Source: Rhyacophila brunnea (Eukaryota > Arthropoda > Insecta > Trichoptera > Rhyacophilidae). Taken from it: a stretch of 64,000 nucleotides of DNA. The DNA lies in NCBI GenBank assembly GCA_022495005.1, contig JAGYXB010001002.1:2170001-2234000 (forward strand), read 5' to 3'. The notes under the pieces are model-generated. The model saw only the letters and a program-made list of their open reading frames with translations, made no database searches and had not been told where the DNA came from. The first letter of the stretch is position 1, and each line of letters opens with the position of its first letter. This document shows positions 52,045 through 64,000 of this stretch, in pieces. Made by a program: the position numbers and the translations under genes.

Positions 52045-52365
52045 CAGGCACGGGCAAACCGCGACCCGCGAGCAATATTATATTTTTGAAAAAGATTCAC
52101 GTTTTTATCTTTTAACGCCTTTCTCAACTACAAAATTAACACCTGAATTATAAAAAAAAATGTTAAAAGACGTAAAACAGTTTCCATCCTATCATTAGAT
52201 TGTTTTTTTTGTAATATTTTTTTTTCATGATAATAAATAGTAATTAAAATAAAATAAAATTTAATTTAATTAAAATTAAAAATAAAAATGGTATTTTACT
52301 TGCGGCCCGTCGCTCATTTTGAATTTTTGAATTTGGCTCTTCATCCGAAAAGTTTGCCCCCACTG
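52045..52365. mobile_element. hAT-like MITE, 321 bp
   Basis: The ends CAGGCACGGGCAAAC and (reverse complement) CAGTGGGGGCAAAC have the CAG start and GGGCAAAC core of hAT termini, followed by GC-rich CGCGACCCGCG and GAGCGACGGGCCGCAAG blocks. The 8-bp flanks AATTATAC and AATTTGAC agree at six positions, consistent with an aged 8-bp target duplication. No transposase. Confidence 0.68.
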
Positions 52366-52984
52366 AATTTGACAATTTAGCATTGATTCGTATCGAATAT
52401 CTGAAAAAAAATGATAGGTAGTTACTTACTAATACGCACATACTTATTTTATTACTTTTAAATGATTTTAAAATTTATCCTTTAATTTAAAAATATAAAG
52501 AAGTCATTATTGGTTATTAATAATTTAATACATCCTAGTTTGAAATAAAATATTAATTGTATTTTCTTGTAAGAACGTATGATCTGGTCTCAATGCTACT
52601 TTGTCATTTATATAGTTTGAATATGTCATGTTAACGGTTATAACGTATTGGTACGCACAACTATTTACGTGCAGTTTACCGTATACGGTTAACACGAATT
52701 ATTTAAAGTTATACAATAATTAAAAACCCAAATGGTTTTAGTCGGCGTAATTTTTATTAAGAAAAAGTTAATTTCACGCAGTTTTTGTTATTATGTTAAT
52801 TATATAATTTAGTCAATACCTATAGCAATGAATAGGTAATAAATAAAAAAAACTATACCCATTTGCATTTAACTACGGTGATCAGTTATCAGGTTATGGT
52901 TTTTATTATATTATTTTGTACCTACATAGTTGGTAATGATAGTAGGGAGTCAAGCCGGAATTTTATATCAAGTAATGATAGGGC

Positions 52985-53050
52985 CATGGGGGGGGGCTGA
53001 CAGGGCTCTAGCCTGGGGGCCCGGCTCAGGAAGAGCCCGGCGTGACAAGT
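52985..53050 (+). repeat. G-rich segment 1
   Basis: It contains a run of nine G and the block TAGCCTGGGGGCCCGGCTCA, standing out from AT-rich flanks. It is related in the same orientation to 53340-53400. Likely part of a transposon end. Confidence 0.5.
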
Positions 53051-53339
53051 TGACCAGATAAGTGAGATAAACACAGATCACAAATTTGCTCTAATACTAA
53101 AAAAAAGTCGCCTGTGGTGCTATTTTACTTCAATAATATTAATAATAAAATATTTTTGATTGTACGATGTAATTTTTAACCGTGTGCCGATACTCGACAA
53201 CTTCATAATTTAAATGGATGTACGTACCTATTAAAAATACAAAAAAAACGCTAATATACACTTTTACCGCGTACTCCATTTGGAAAACGCTACTGCAGCG
53301 CTTCACACTGCCTTTACCCTTAGCAATAGGTAGGGGCCT

Positions 53340-53400
53340 CGCCAAACATCCTAGCCGGGGGGCCTGCTTCAGGATGTGGGGCCATAGATAAGGCTTCGGT
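53340..53400 (+). repeat. G-rich segment 2
   Basis: The block TAGCCGGGGGGCCTGCTTCA followed by GGATGTGGGGCC aligns directly with the block in 52985-53050. Confidence 0.5.
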
Positions 53401-54091
53401 GGGGAAATAATTGATAAGAGGTAATGGCTTTAAGTTTAAACTCCATCAAGTGCTTCGGTCGATAATATTAATATGACAGCAGGTATTTCATTTACGGATG
53501 GAATTTTACCGGATGCATTTACGTTTAAGCAGATTTTAGCATTAGACAAAACACATTTATAATTTAGTAATTGTAGATACACTGATATGCATTTTATTTT
53601 TAATATATCAACATATAACGAAAATTACAATATGTTGTTCTCGCTCTAAAAGAAGCTGTAAACGAGAAACTTTTTATGTAATATGATACGAAAATTGTGA
53701 TGCCGTTAATAGTTACCCAAAACAAGAAAATAGAAGTCTTCATTGCCGAAATTTTCCATTTATTGGCCATATTTTCTGGTAGTACGGTTGGTCGATATAT
53801 CGAATTTTGAACATAATCAAACATATTACGGCAATAATTCATAGACAAATCTATTTCCATAGCAACCAAAACAATATCGTAGAGACAGCCAATTTAACAA
53901 TACAGACCTACAAACTTATTTGTAGAATGACCAAAAATTGAACAACGAACTACCATAGGAAGCCATTTTGAATTTTTCATTCGAATGTCAGATTTTGTCC
54001 AATTACGAGTCTTAATTGGGTAGTTTTTGACAGTGGCTCCCCCATATTTTTCTTCAGATAAGTTTTTAAGTAGGTCTGCACATTAAATTTT

Positions 54092-54222
54092 GAAGCAGCA
54101 AAGATGGCAACACTGGCGACAGGCGGAAAATATACTAGTAGCCATAGCAACTAAAATCAACAGCCGTGAGACTGACTGCAACCATACTGCAACGATCACG
54201 AAACGAATTATTACTGATATTA
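54092..54222 (+). repeat. Direct repeat copy 1 (GATGGCAACACTGGCGACAG)
   Basis: It matches 55755-55880 in the same orientation: AGATGGCAACAC..GCGACAG, GCGGAAAATATA, TAGCAAC.AAAATCAACA, then ACGAAACGAATTATT.CTG. The copies are about 1.66 kb apart. Confidence 0.75.
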
Positions 54223-54812
54223 CTATTACATACAGTCAAATATAAAGACATTGAGCATTAACACGATTATTCTAAACATTATTATACTTTTTTGTCGTGT
54301 TGTAATTAATTTTATTATGGTGTTATTTTATTACTATTCGTCAATTCACATAAAGTCCAATGGATAATAATTAATGTACAAACGACTGGGTATTGGAGCT
54401 TATCGATGGAGGTTCATTTACGTCCTAAGCTATTGAACGTGGAAGCCAAACTATAATGATACAAATATGAAAAGGGAAACTGTCAAAACTTCTGGATCTG
54501 GAACAATGTGAGCAATAATAATTATTGTAGAGTCGATCACCATGAATAAAAATACATTCAACTCGTGTGCGAGTGGTTATTAGTTAGGTATCGGTGTTAC
54601 TTTCTTCATAACTATATTTACTTTCTTTTTCTTCGCAATAATTATATATAACAAATACCTATCCAATTTCAATTTTTGACAATCTTGTAAAGTTTTTTAA
54701 ATAAGGAATTATCAATTACTAATTCCTAGTTTATTACTTATTGTTTCACGTTTGTTCACGTAGGACCGGATCCAAATCCTTCTTTAATTTTTGATCTGTT
54801 TAAATGATTATT

Positions 54813-54980
54813 CAGAGGCCGACCAAAAAGGAGATGAGCTGACGCCGTAGAAGGGGACTAGCTTCATATATGAAGACCCGGTAACTGGAGAAGTGTGGCG
54901 AGAGACCGGAGTGAGTGGAGAGCGGTAGGAGGCCAAATCCTATCCCGGGATGTAGCGCCGTGGAAGAAGAAGATGAGATT
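54813..54980 (+). pseudogene. LINE C-terminal fragment
   Basis: One frame gives RGRPKRR, stop, ADAVEGD. A second gives VARDRSEWRAVGGQILSRDV and APWKKK, the very C-terminus of a LINE polyprotein with the DR..WR motif, followed by a GAAGAAGAAGATGA tail. Frame breaks show decay. Confidence 0.7.
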
Positions 54981-55754
54981 ATTTAGGACTATATACCTAT
55001 TATGCTGCAGAAAATTTATTATCGGCCACTGTTACTTTATCTTAAGTCACGTGTATGCACAAAATACATTGGCCTCATTTGTCCAAAACTGATTCGGGTC
55101 ATACATTGCTCAACAAGTGGGCAATAGTTTTACCATTTTTTGGCAATTGTGTTGACAATCTGCAATTTTTGATGCTCGTTTACGGGAGAGAAGAATGACG
55201 TTGGTTACATTTTATATTTTACTTTACAGTGACCGTTCTAATAACCGCTCTGGTCCAACCAAATGGGTTAATGAAAAAAGCGCAGTATTGTCCACTCACA
55301 TGCTGTAGTTTGGTATTTTGGGATTTTCGTATACTGATTTGTTTGTTAGTGGTGCAAGCCGCACAAAATTATAAATAAAAATACAAAATGTCTGGAGTAG
55401 GTTTGACTGAAATTATCACGATTGTTACAATATTTACCAAAATTTATTTATTATTATTTATTTAATTATTTATTGTATTCTCTTTCTTTTTACAGTACCA
55501 TCATTAATAAAAAGTTAACGTCCAATTTTTGCTGTATCTAATACTAGGAATATATAGTTGAAATAGTTGCATTTACAATTCAGTCATTACCTACTAAATA
55601 CCGAAAGTAAGTAATAATAATTTCAGGCACTTAAGTGAAATTATCTGAATGTGTATTATATGGATTCCATTATACTATACTGAAAGTTTTAATATACTAA
55701 TTAGCAGTAGTAGTATAAACATACCACATAAGCGTGAAGTTCCATAGTTTTGTG

Positions 55755-55880
55755 GTAGCAGAGATGGCAACACCAGCGACAGGCGGAAAATATAAGTGTT
55801 GAAAACCTTAGCAACAAAAATCAACAACCATATACAAGACCGATCGCAATGAATACGAAACGAATTATTGCTGTTATTGT
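55755..55880 (+). repeat. Direct repeat copy 2
   Basis: See 54092-54222. This copy lies about 170 bp upstream of the possible transposase start at 56047. Confidence 0.75.
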
Positions 55881-56046
55881 CCGGCAACTTCATCTTGGCT
55901 ACGTGGCAAATCTGTGAACTACGTACAGCTAATCGAATTTCCGGTTTCAAATTAGGAACGCCCCCAAATTTTTCATTACATTTTTGACACTTCGTATTGG
56001 ACGCATCTATCAATTTACGTAATTTGAAGCTTTTTATATTCAAAAG

Positions 56047-56189
56047 ATGTCTAAAACAATACGAAATGATATTCGAATTATTATCAGTAAACTTTTGATT
56101 TATTGCGAAGAAGAAAAAGAGTCGTATTTAAAAGGCGAGCTTATACAATACTTTCAACAAGCCCATTTTACGGGTTCCTGTCATGTCAG
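56047..56189 (+). pseudogene. Possible N-terminal exon of a DDE-transposase-like or unknown protein
   Basis: ATG followed by SKTIRNDIRIIISKLLIYCE and EEKESYLKGEL, 47 codons to a consensus-like donor CAG/GTATGT (56187-56192). An MSK...CEEEK opening is reminiscent of some insect Tc1-like transposase relatives, but that is a weak impression. No second exon was found. An opposing open frame, 56043-55675, starts only 3 bp away and contains CQKCNEKFGG. Confidence 0.25.
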
Positions 56190-56974
56190 GTATGTCAAAA
56201 TTCAGTGTTGTAATACTAGAAATATTTCCCCAAATACTGGAAATTATGTTTGTATATTATAAAGTTATGTGTATCGTAAGCTATTTTATTAATATTTTTA
56301 GACGTATAATAATTAAGTATAAATGATCATTAGTTAGTTAATGAATTATCCTATTTTTTCCTAATTATTTTCCTAATTTTTAAACCGATAAGTAGGTACA
56401 TATTGTTTTAAAATTTATGTAAGGTGGATATAATTTAATTTATAGAAAATTATTTTCACAGTATGTGTTTCTACAACAATTTTACTAAAAATACGATATA
56501 AAGACATCATTTGTAAATTATAAAACATGTGATTGGGTCATCAATATAATATTGAATATGTTATATATTTCACTTCTACTTTTTTACTCATAATTTGTGT
56601 TCTAGTTATTTAATTAATAAATACCTGCAGCAATATTATCAGTTAATGTGGGTTCAATGATACATTTCCTTCCAAATTCAATAATTACGCTGTATTAATT
56701 AACCTAATATAATAGTAATAATTAAGAGGTGAAATTATTTGAAAAAAAAATTCTATTGATATTTATTGAACAATAATTAGACTTATAAATTAATGTACTT
56801 ATAAACTTACTGAGAATAGAATTGATATAAACTTAAAACCTAATTTCGCGGGATATGTTTTCTCAAAAAATGACAACACTGTGAAATATTCTATACGCGA
56901 TAAGAGCGACTTCCTGTTGTTGCCTAAATAATGTTGTCGTACAGTAGTACTATTATATAAAATGAAATAATATA

Positions 56975-57246
56975 AAGATATTGAGCATAATAGCGCCTGC
57001 ACACGTGCAGGACGTACTGTCGGCAATAGTGTTTATTTTAAAATATCGTGACAATAACTTTATTGTTTACACGTAAAAGTGCTGACTGTCTCTCCATTCT
57101 CATTCTTCAAGAGTAAGCGAGGCGCGATGTTGTCATTTTTGGTATTATTTGACAGAACTTATTGAAAATCGGTTAACGTTAAAATAAGTAGTTTGTTTGT
57201 TTACCGGCAGGTTTGTCAATATCGTTCTAGTGCGCAGGCGCAGATC
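56975..57246 (-). repeat. Dispersed repeat, copy 2 (inverted relative to 35373)
   Basis: Reverse complement of the 35373-35655 family. A palindromic CTGCACACGTGCAG lies at 56998-57011. The copies are diverged, with small gaps. Confidence 0.7.
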
Positions 57247-58143
57247 TTACTTGCGCATAAAAAAATAGAACAATAATTCAGGAGCTTCAAAACTTGTTTG
57301 ATTCATGCACGCAATTTTGCCAACTGCAGAATAATACATGTTTCCCCATACATTTTCTTACTGTGCACAGTAAATCTATACACGTGTTAACGGGGTTTTA
57401 GAATGATTGATGATAAATGATTAAGTTTTAACAGAAAATAATATGACTTAGTAAATTTAAAGCGATGCCAAGTGAGAGAAAACGATGTTATAAACTTCAT
57501 GTGAGAGCTGTCAAAAATAATTATAGTAATAATGTTATTTAATTTTATTTTAATTAAATTTATTATTTGTAATTCGTATGCAGTGGAAGAAATCACAATC
57601 TGCGCAATTTCGAGGTTAAATTGTTCCACCATAGATAATAATATTTCTAAATACACATAACGTGTATAGGTAATATATTCACTCTCTTTATTCATGTTCA
57701 TTTTTTTCGTAATTCTTGTCGCTTGCTGGTCATCTTAATTCTTTAATTGAATATAGCGGTATTTTAAGATACTGTATTTCAGTTGGCAGAAAAAACAGGG
57801 TTGGTTGAGACTCTCTTAAGAAGCACATATTCAAGCTAGGCACAACGTCCCATCTTCATCTTAAATGGATCGAGATACTGCATGATCTGCTTAATTATAT
57901 CTTTATTAGGTACCTATTTTTAATGTAATACTTAGTATTTACCGCAAGGAACAGGCTATCGAATCTCATCATATGCTTTATTTAAGTCTTGGAGAGCTAT
58001 CATAAAGCAACACCATCCAAACGCACACAGTTAAAAGCACAAAGCTGGCTAGCTTGATAGCATAGAGTCGCGCCACTTCGAGCTGTCAATTACTACATTA
58101 CATGCCTTCCAGCAAGTAAGACTTGCAGTGCGTAAATCACTTT
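57247..58143. other. Interval without identified gene
   Basis: Mixed AT-rich sequence; 57840-58130 is slightly GC-richer but yields no recognisable frame. Confidence 0.45.
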
Positions 58144-58595
58144 TGTAGCATCGATGCAAGATGAGGAAAGGTCGGCTATGGCAACGGAATATTTAGGATT
58201 GTATCATAAGAGTACGAAATGATACAGTCTCTGACGGTATCCGGAATACATGTCCTGGCTACATGAATGATATTCATGACTATCTCAAACATCAAGGGAT
58301 GACTTCTCCGTCCACAAACTAGGTATATTGTTTATAACGTGGTTATACGAATATACACATAAGATTTGGCGGATACATGTAACACGCGTTGAACAAACGG
58401 CATGTATTCCTTACGGCATACAGCATTGACCTTTACTGATTCACGCATGGTTACATTTTTACCCTATCTCTGTACATCATTGTCCCCGATTTCGTCTTAG
58501 CTTTGTACATATTATATGTTCCGGATGCGACATACTACATTCACAAGGATTACGTCGCCGTGGCTAACCTTTCCTCACCCTACAGCGGTGTTACA
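58144..58595. mobile_element. Possible TIR element, about 452 bp
   Basis: The left arm (58145-58186) and the reverse complement of the right arm match at about 31 of 42 positions, including the unbroken block TGAGGAAAGGT. The enclosed sequence is GC-richer than the surroundings and non-coding. The arms are diverged and no target duplication is clear. Confidence 0.45.
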
Positions 58596-60814
58596 AATTA
58601 AGAGTAAATACATAAATTTCGATAGCCTGATATCTTCATAAGATAACATTTATACATATTATTACATGTTTAATAATTATATATGATATTCAAGATGAGT
58701 ATAAAATAAAGCATGACAGGTTACAAATCCATATTAACATGGAAACTTAAAATCAATAAGATATTTGTTAGGTTTGGTATGCCAGCTTGGTAAAATCACA
58801 TTTTTTCGTATATTGTTAAGAAAAGAAAATCGCAGCTTCGGCTGCAAATGACTACGTGAAGTTTTTTCACGTAGCCAATCTACAGGTAACCATCAAGAAA
58901 ACGGCAATTTCTATACGGTACCCATCAACAATAATGAAACTCTGTATAGAAGAAAATAATGTTAGCTTACATAAAATTAAGTGTCTGCATATTTTTATTC
59001 CTTTGTTTTTTAATGATTTCAGCCATGTTTATATTGTGTTGTAAATAATATATTTAAAAGGTCACCCTTTGTTAGAATAATGACGTATTCTTTTTTTGTA
59101 ATACTTATACAATTTTAGAATATTGAAAATATATTTTCAGATCTCCTAAATACATTTTTTGAAACTATTATGTACACGTGCAGTGTATTATTTCATTTAA
59201 TAACTTACTTAACTTAAGGCTATACTTCAGTTGAGGCATGGCCTAAAAAGATCGTGGCTAGGCGATGCGCGGATTGTGCAAATGACGCATGCCGAACGAA
59301 ATATAATTTGTCATAAAAATTCAACATGCGTCCATTTAATGTTATGTTGATTGTTATATTACTAATGATAATAGTATATTCATTGACATGTTTTCTTTTT
59401 CAAGTACATACGTAAAGTTTTTTAGTCATCTTTACACGATTTAAGAATATATTCCTCCGACGCTATGACAAAACAAATTGACATGCGCACACCTCCATTG
59501 TCTATCTGCTATTGGCGACGAGTGCAAAATTTCGTCGCAACTACTGTTGAAAATTATTTGCCGTTTCACTGATGTATGCTTTTAAGCAAATCAATATTTA
59601 CTGGTGACCGACAAGAATATAATATTATACCCGCAATTATGATAATAATCTTGAAAAACTTGTATTATTCAGACAGAAAGAAGGTACGACCTTGGATGCG
59701 GAAGAGCTATATTTAAATGGATGGAGATGCTACAAATTATTTACTGATACAAGCTTTGTGTGCCGCTGAATGTCAAAAAATTTGGAGCTAAACCATCCTG
59801 ATTACGATCGTCAGTCATGAGTTTCTTACGAAGAAGGAAATATATAAATACAAATTTGAGATTTGATTAAGCCATCTGAATTTGATTTTGGGACTCTATT
59901 GTATGGTAACTATTTAATTATTACTATTAGTAAGGCGTTATCATAGTTTATCAATCGGTTTAAGTATTTGCTACTCAATAAATGAACTTCTTAAAAAAAT
60001 CACATATAATATTATATTACTTATATTATTTGATATTTGAGTTCCACCTGGAACTTATATAAAACATGAGTTAGAATAAATTGAGATAAGATAAGACTAT
60101 GAACTTGTAATTAATTTATTAATGAAAGTTCATAATGGTCAAAAACTATTTAGAGTATATAGTATTGAAAATAGTATATTTTGTAAAAATAGTGTGATAA
60201 ATGTGAAAAAATTTCGTATAAAGTTCGAAGTTGCGCTCTTGTGGATTTAATTTGTTCACTCAAAAAGTTATTGAGTCACAGAAACAGTCACAGTCACAGA
60301 TTCACACAGAAATAATAGTCGATTATAAAAAAAATACAAAATATAATCTATGTTTGTTGTGGTTATTACACCTTTTTTTATATTATCTATGCCTCACGAT
60401 ATTACTACGGCCGTATCTGACAGGCCACAGACTTTTAACAACAGAAGTTAAAATGTAGAGCAAAACTACAATCGCTGTAATACCGATAATTTGTGGCATA
60501 GTATTTCATAATTATGCAAAGAGATGTCACTGTGTGTTTAATTTTTTAGATTATGCAAATCAATCGACAGTTGCTAGTAATTTGAGTTTAAATTAGGGCG
60601 TTATAACTTGCAAAATTTGTATGAGCGACCTGTCGATCACGAACGCATAGAGCATTATAACTACCAAATAAAACATTTCCTCATACTATTGTTTCATTGA
60701 TAATATTATATAGTATTGTCTCTCTCTTCTTGGGCCATCCTGAAATTCTGTCATTTTCTGAGTGACTATGACTTTCTACCCTTGAAGGTTCTCTACTTCC
60801 CTCAGAAAATCAGC
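58596..60814. other. Interval without identified gene
   Basis: GC-richer patches at 59220-59310 and 59690-59830 may be transposon debris. Neither gives a recognisable protein. Confidence 0.45.
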
Positions 60815-60935
60815 GGATAGAGAAAGGATTGATGCTTTGGAGATATAGTGTTGGACGCGAATGCTCACAATCATCAGTACGCCGATCCATTTACCTAAGA
60901 AAAAAATTAATAATGCGACAAGACAGCGCCATCTT
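60815..60935 (+). pseudogene. Short LINE remnant
   Basis: The frame from 60825 reads RIDALEI, stop, CWTRMLTIISTPIHL, matching the RIDAFEMW.WRRML segment of the same kind of LINE protein as 33625-34058 (AIDAFEMWYWCRVL). It is broken by a stop. Confidence 0.5.
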
Positions 60936-63768
60936 TAGATTAATAAAGCCTGAGCATACCTTTTTGCACAATATGCAATGAGTAGTCTACTGTTTAGCTG
61001 TCAAAATCAGATCTCAGATTGCTTGACATTTTGATTCGCCCTTTCTCGTTTCAAAATGAATTATAAAAAAATCACAAATCAATATATTACCTAACTATCA
61101 GTGTTATTTATAAATAATATACATTACTGTTATTCATCAGCCGTCAAAGTCAGACTAGTCCTTTATACAAAAACCGGTGGTAATATCGATTTCCAAAAAA
61201 TATGTAGCATTGATCTATGCATTACATTTGCAGAATGTATGTTAATGCTAGTGTATTATTTATCATGTAACTCATCTATCCAACTCAAACAATTATCTGT
61301 GTGAACACAACATACGCGTCAGTATGAGAAATATATCTATAGAACAATGACAGGTCATCCATATTCAACAACGGGATGGGCGGAAAAAGTAGGACCAGTC
61401 GTAGGAATGTATCGGCTTTCTACTTGAGTCGGTAATGGACAGGATCATTGTTGGTATTATAAATTCAGGGACATCGGACAATTTTTAGCATAGTAGAATT
61501 ATTTCTCGAATACCTTATCAGTTATGAGGCAACGACTGATAAGAATCGATCTTTATTTATTTAAATAGATAACTATATTAATATAAAAAATGGTTAGACA
61601 ATAGGCAATATAATTTTATAGTAACAAAGTAACTATACAATACCACTACTAGAGCATAGGTTTTATAACATTGCACTTTTTTCACTCTTTACTATATACC
61701 GATACGCCTCTTTGTCTGATTAACTCGCATAAAATTAGATCAAATGATATTTACTTACTTAAATACACAGATATTATATTATATAAAAAATATACTTTTA
61801 GAATACCTATATTACATCATTTTCATCATAGAGCCGGAGTGAAAAGCTATGAAGCATATTATACAATAAAATTAATAAAATGTAGGTAATAAATGACTAA
61901 TATAAAAAAAGAAAAAATATCAGGTGGCAGTGACACCTGTCAAAATTCTTGCCGATGCGTTTGATGCGTTCGACAGACAAGGAGTGCGTGTATATATGTA
62001 TGCTGTGTGAAGTTTTGTGTCTAATCTATAATCTATAAATGTATGTATGTGTCTGTGTGCTATGTTGTGTTGCGCTTCATTATAGTAGATAAATCAAGAC
62101 AAAATAATATATAATTCAAAACGTAATTACTTCATTATGACAATATATATGACACCATAATATGGAGAGAATGTACCTAAATGCAAAGCAACTAATTCAC
62201 AAAATAATTTATATAAAACTAACCTTTTTAATAATTAGGTAAATCCACAAAAATAAAAATAAATTTAACGTATTAGATGTTGAGATGGAATAACAATAAT
62301 TATTGACTGTGTTATTATAGTTCTATTAAATTTTAAGGTATTGTATAAATAGTTTTCATTATATTACCATAAACCAATAATAATTTAGTAAAAGCACTCA
62401 AAATATATTATTACTTATAGGAAAGGTTGTTATAACAAAGCAATATAACATTATTTATCGAAAACATATAAATTTGTACCAATCGAAAATCATATACAAT
62501 ACTTTAGTTATGTGTTGTTGATTTTGCAGATGAAAAAATTCATTTCTTGTATCCGTATAATGAATAATGTCAAAAAAATTTATTGAAAAATGGATGAAAC
62601 GTGACAATCGATCATTTTCTCGGGCCGACTGGTAGCTGAAAAAAAAACACTGCGGTTAAAAATTCAATTGCAATATTTTCTCTCAATATTTTTATTTGTG
62701 CGGTAGGGTAAAACAAAATGCTAAGAGTTATTTGTTGTGTTGTATCATGTATTATATTTTTTAAACATACATTTATCGTACAATGGGTAGTAAATATTAA
62801 AGCATATATCGACTGTTGAATCTGCAAACCAGCTAACTGCACTTTTTACCAAAAATGAAATTTTGATGGCATTTTGTTGTAAAGCATGTTTTATATGCTC
62901 ACACAAAATTTAAAATTCGCAAACCTATAAATAAATGCGTTATCGTTCTTTACACAAAACAACCAACTGCAGGTGCCAAATTTCCAACATATTTATTTAG
63001 AACATCTCCGCTCTTTATATATATATTTTTTATAGGTATATAATTATTATAATGGAAGCAAAACAAGTATATTAAGTCATAGTGAAATTTAATCGTAAAG
63101 AAAATTCAAGTGTACTTTTAAAATTGTTAAATTCCACTGGATAGTTAAATTATTACGTGTTTTCTCCTTCCTGAACATTTATTTAAATAAAGTGAGCTGA
63201 TTTGTAGATTAAGCAGTCGATATCTAATATAAAAAAACATTAATAAGTTGACTCATTGCATCAATGTCGACTAAATACAATATATTGTATGCGTTTAACG
63301 CAGTTATAGTTAATTATGATTTTTTTTTTAATCCTCAAATATTATTTACACGACAATGATACTTATAGAAATGAAGAGCTATAATTTTTTATAACTTTAT
63401 TTAAACCTACCCTAACATATTATTATACATATAGTCTTTAAAATGGGTAAAAATATATTATTTGACGTCCATTATGATGAATGAGTATATATGGTAAGCA
63501 TGTTGTTTTCATATACATATTTAAAGATGGCCACTTAAAATCGATTGGTGAAAATATCAGATCTATTAATTGTAGCATCACTAACAAAGTCTCGGACTCA
63601 AAAAAATATTCGAACCTCATGTTAGAATTGTTGTAGAATGCCTAAAAAGTCTCTGGGTATAATATGGAAAATAGTCGAATATGTTGTTGCCAGTTTAACA
63701 ATATATATTATGTAGATACTCTGATATGGTTACTTTCAATAAATGGTATAATACTCTGGAGTCTAATT
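60936..63768. other. AT-rich interval, nothing identified
   Basis: Only composition-driven open frames. No RNA gene or repeat boundary is supported. Confidence 0.45.
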
Positions 63769-63860
63769 CAGCGATACTCAACCTGCGGCTCTTTATGCTT
63801 TTATGTGCGGCCCGAAACACATTTATTATCAGGAATTTCGTATATCTTGAGATTCGTTTC
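63769..63860 (+). repeat. Possible hAT-like terminus, element incomplete
   Basis: CAGCGATACTCAACCTGCGG followed by CTCTTTATGCTTTTATGTGC and GGCCCG resembles hAT-family ends common in insects (CAG..GTTCTCAACCTGCGG). The partner end was not found before position 64000. Confidence 0.4.
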
Positions 63861-64000
63861 GACTTTGACGCACAGATAGTGACACCCGAAGAGGATTGTC
63901 ATTATAGTCCACATCAGATATCTGGTATAAGAGTGTTGCTATTGTACACTATAATTTAAAAAACACGCATAATTTTAAAAATTTGAAAAAAAAATTGTAA

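Noticed and set aside
53600..53869. 89-codon minus-strand open frame
   Set aside because: No recognisable domain, repeat link or splice context.
1..64000. Endogenous viral sequence
   Set aside because: No gag/env-like, capsid or viral polymerase motifs were seen; all reverse-transcriptase pieces are of the non-LTR type.

Overview
The window is AT-rich, intron-dominated animal DNA with one recognisable host gene and many decayed transposable elements. It looks like an insect. There is a TTAGG-type (CCTAA)n run near 18.7 kb, a mariner, a hAT-like MITE, several tRNA-derived SINE heads, and LINE 3' ends with TGATGATGA or TTTA tails. Very low GC and frequent TAATATTATTA-type sequence suggest Hemiptera (aphid-like), but that is a judgement by eye, not a proof.

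Host gene. Four coding exons on the minus strand (34355-34140, 32325-32207, 19494-19332, 16077-15954) join with GT/AG junctions and matching phases. They give the first 207 codons of an UNC93-like multi-pass membrane protein of the MFS fold. Introns are 1.8, 12.7 and 3.3 kb; intron 4 runs from 15953 to at least position 1. The C-terminal part must lie outside the window or in short exons I could not recognise.

Left part (1-15953, within or beyond intron 4): a nearly complete but inactivated irritans-like mariner (1461-2761), a pogo/Tigger-like MITE (6649-7016), a 61-bp-arm hairpin (8075-8227), a further TA-flanked TIR element (10146-10556), and one copy of a GGCGCC-containing dispersed repeat (about 4548-4790).

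Middle (15954-34355, the gene): the introns hold SINE heads, a 772-bp TIR element enclosing the telomere-like run (18187-18958), an eight-unit array of about 135-bp units built from a LINE/SINE 3' end (20290-21275), a duplicated 72-bp segment bracketing about 560 bp of novel repeat, nested foldback elements (28977-29847), and a degraded LINE ending about 75 bp from exon 1.

Right part (34356-64000): no host gene recognised. It contains LINE remnants (37987-38815, 49979-50050, 50457-51007, 51150-51245, 54813-54980, 60815-60935), a second foldback copy (44740-45297), a hAT-like MITE (52045-52365), two G-rich related segments, direct repeats near 54.1 and 55.8 kb, an inverted pair of dispersed repeats (35373-35655 and 56975-57246), and a possible transposase N-terminus at 56047.

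No CRISPR array, rRNA, intact transposase or new multi-gene system is visible. The most noteworthy structures are the tandem amplification of a retroelement 3' end, the multi-palindromic foldback family, and the telomere-like run inside a TIR element. All coordinates and alignments were read by eye.
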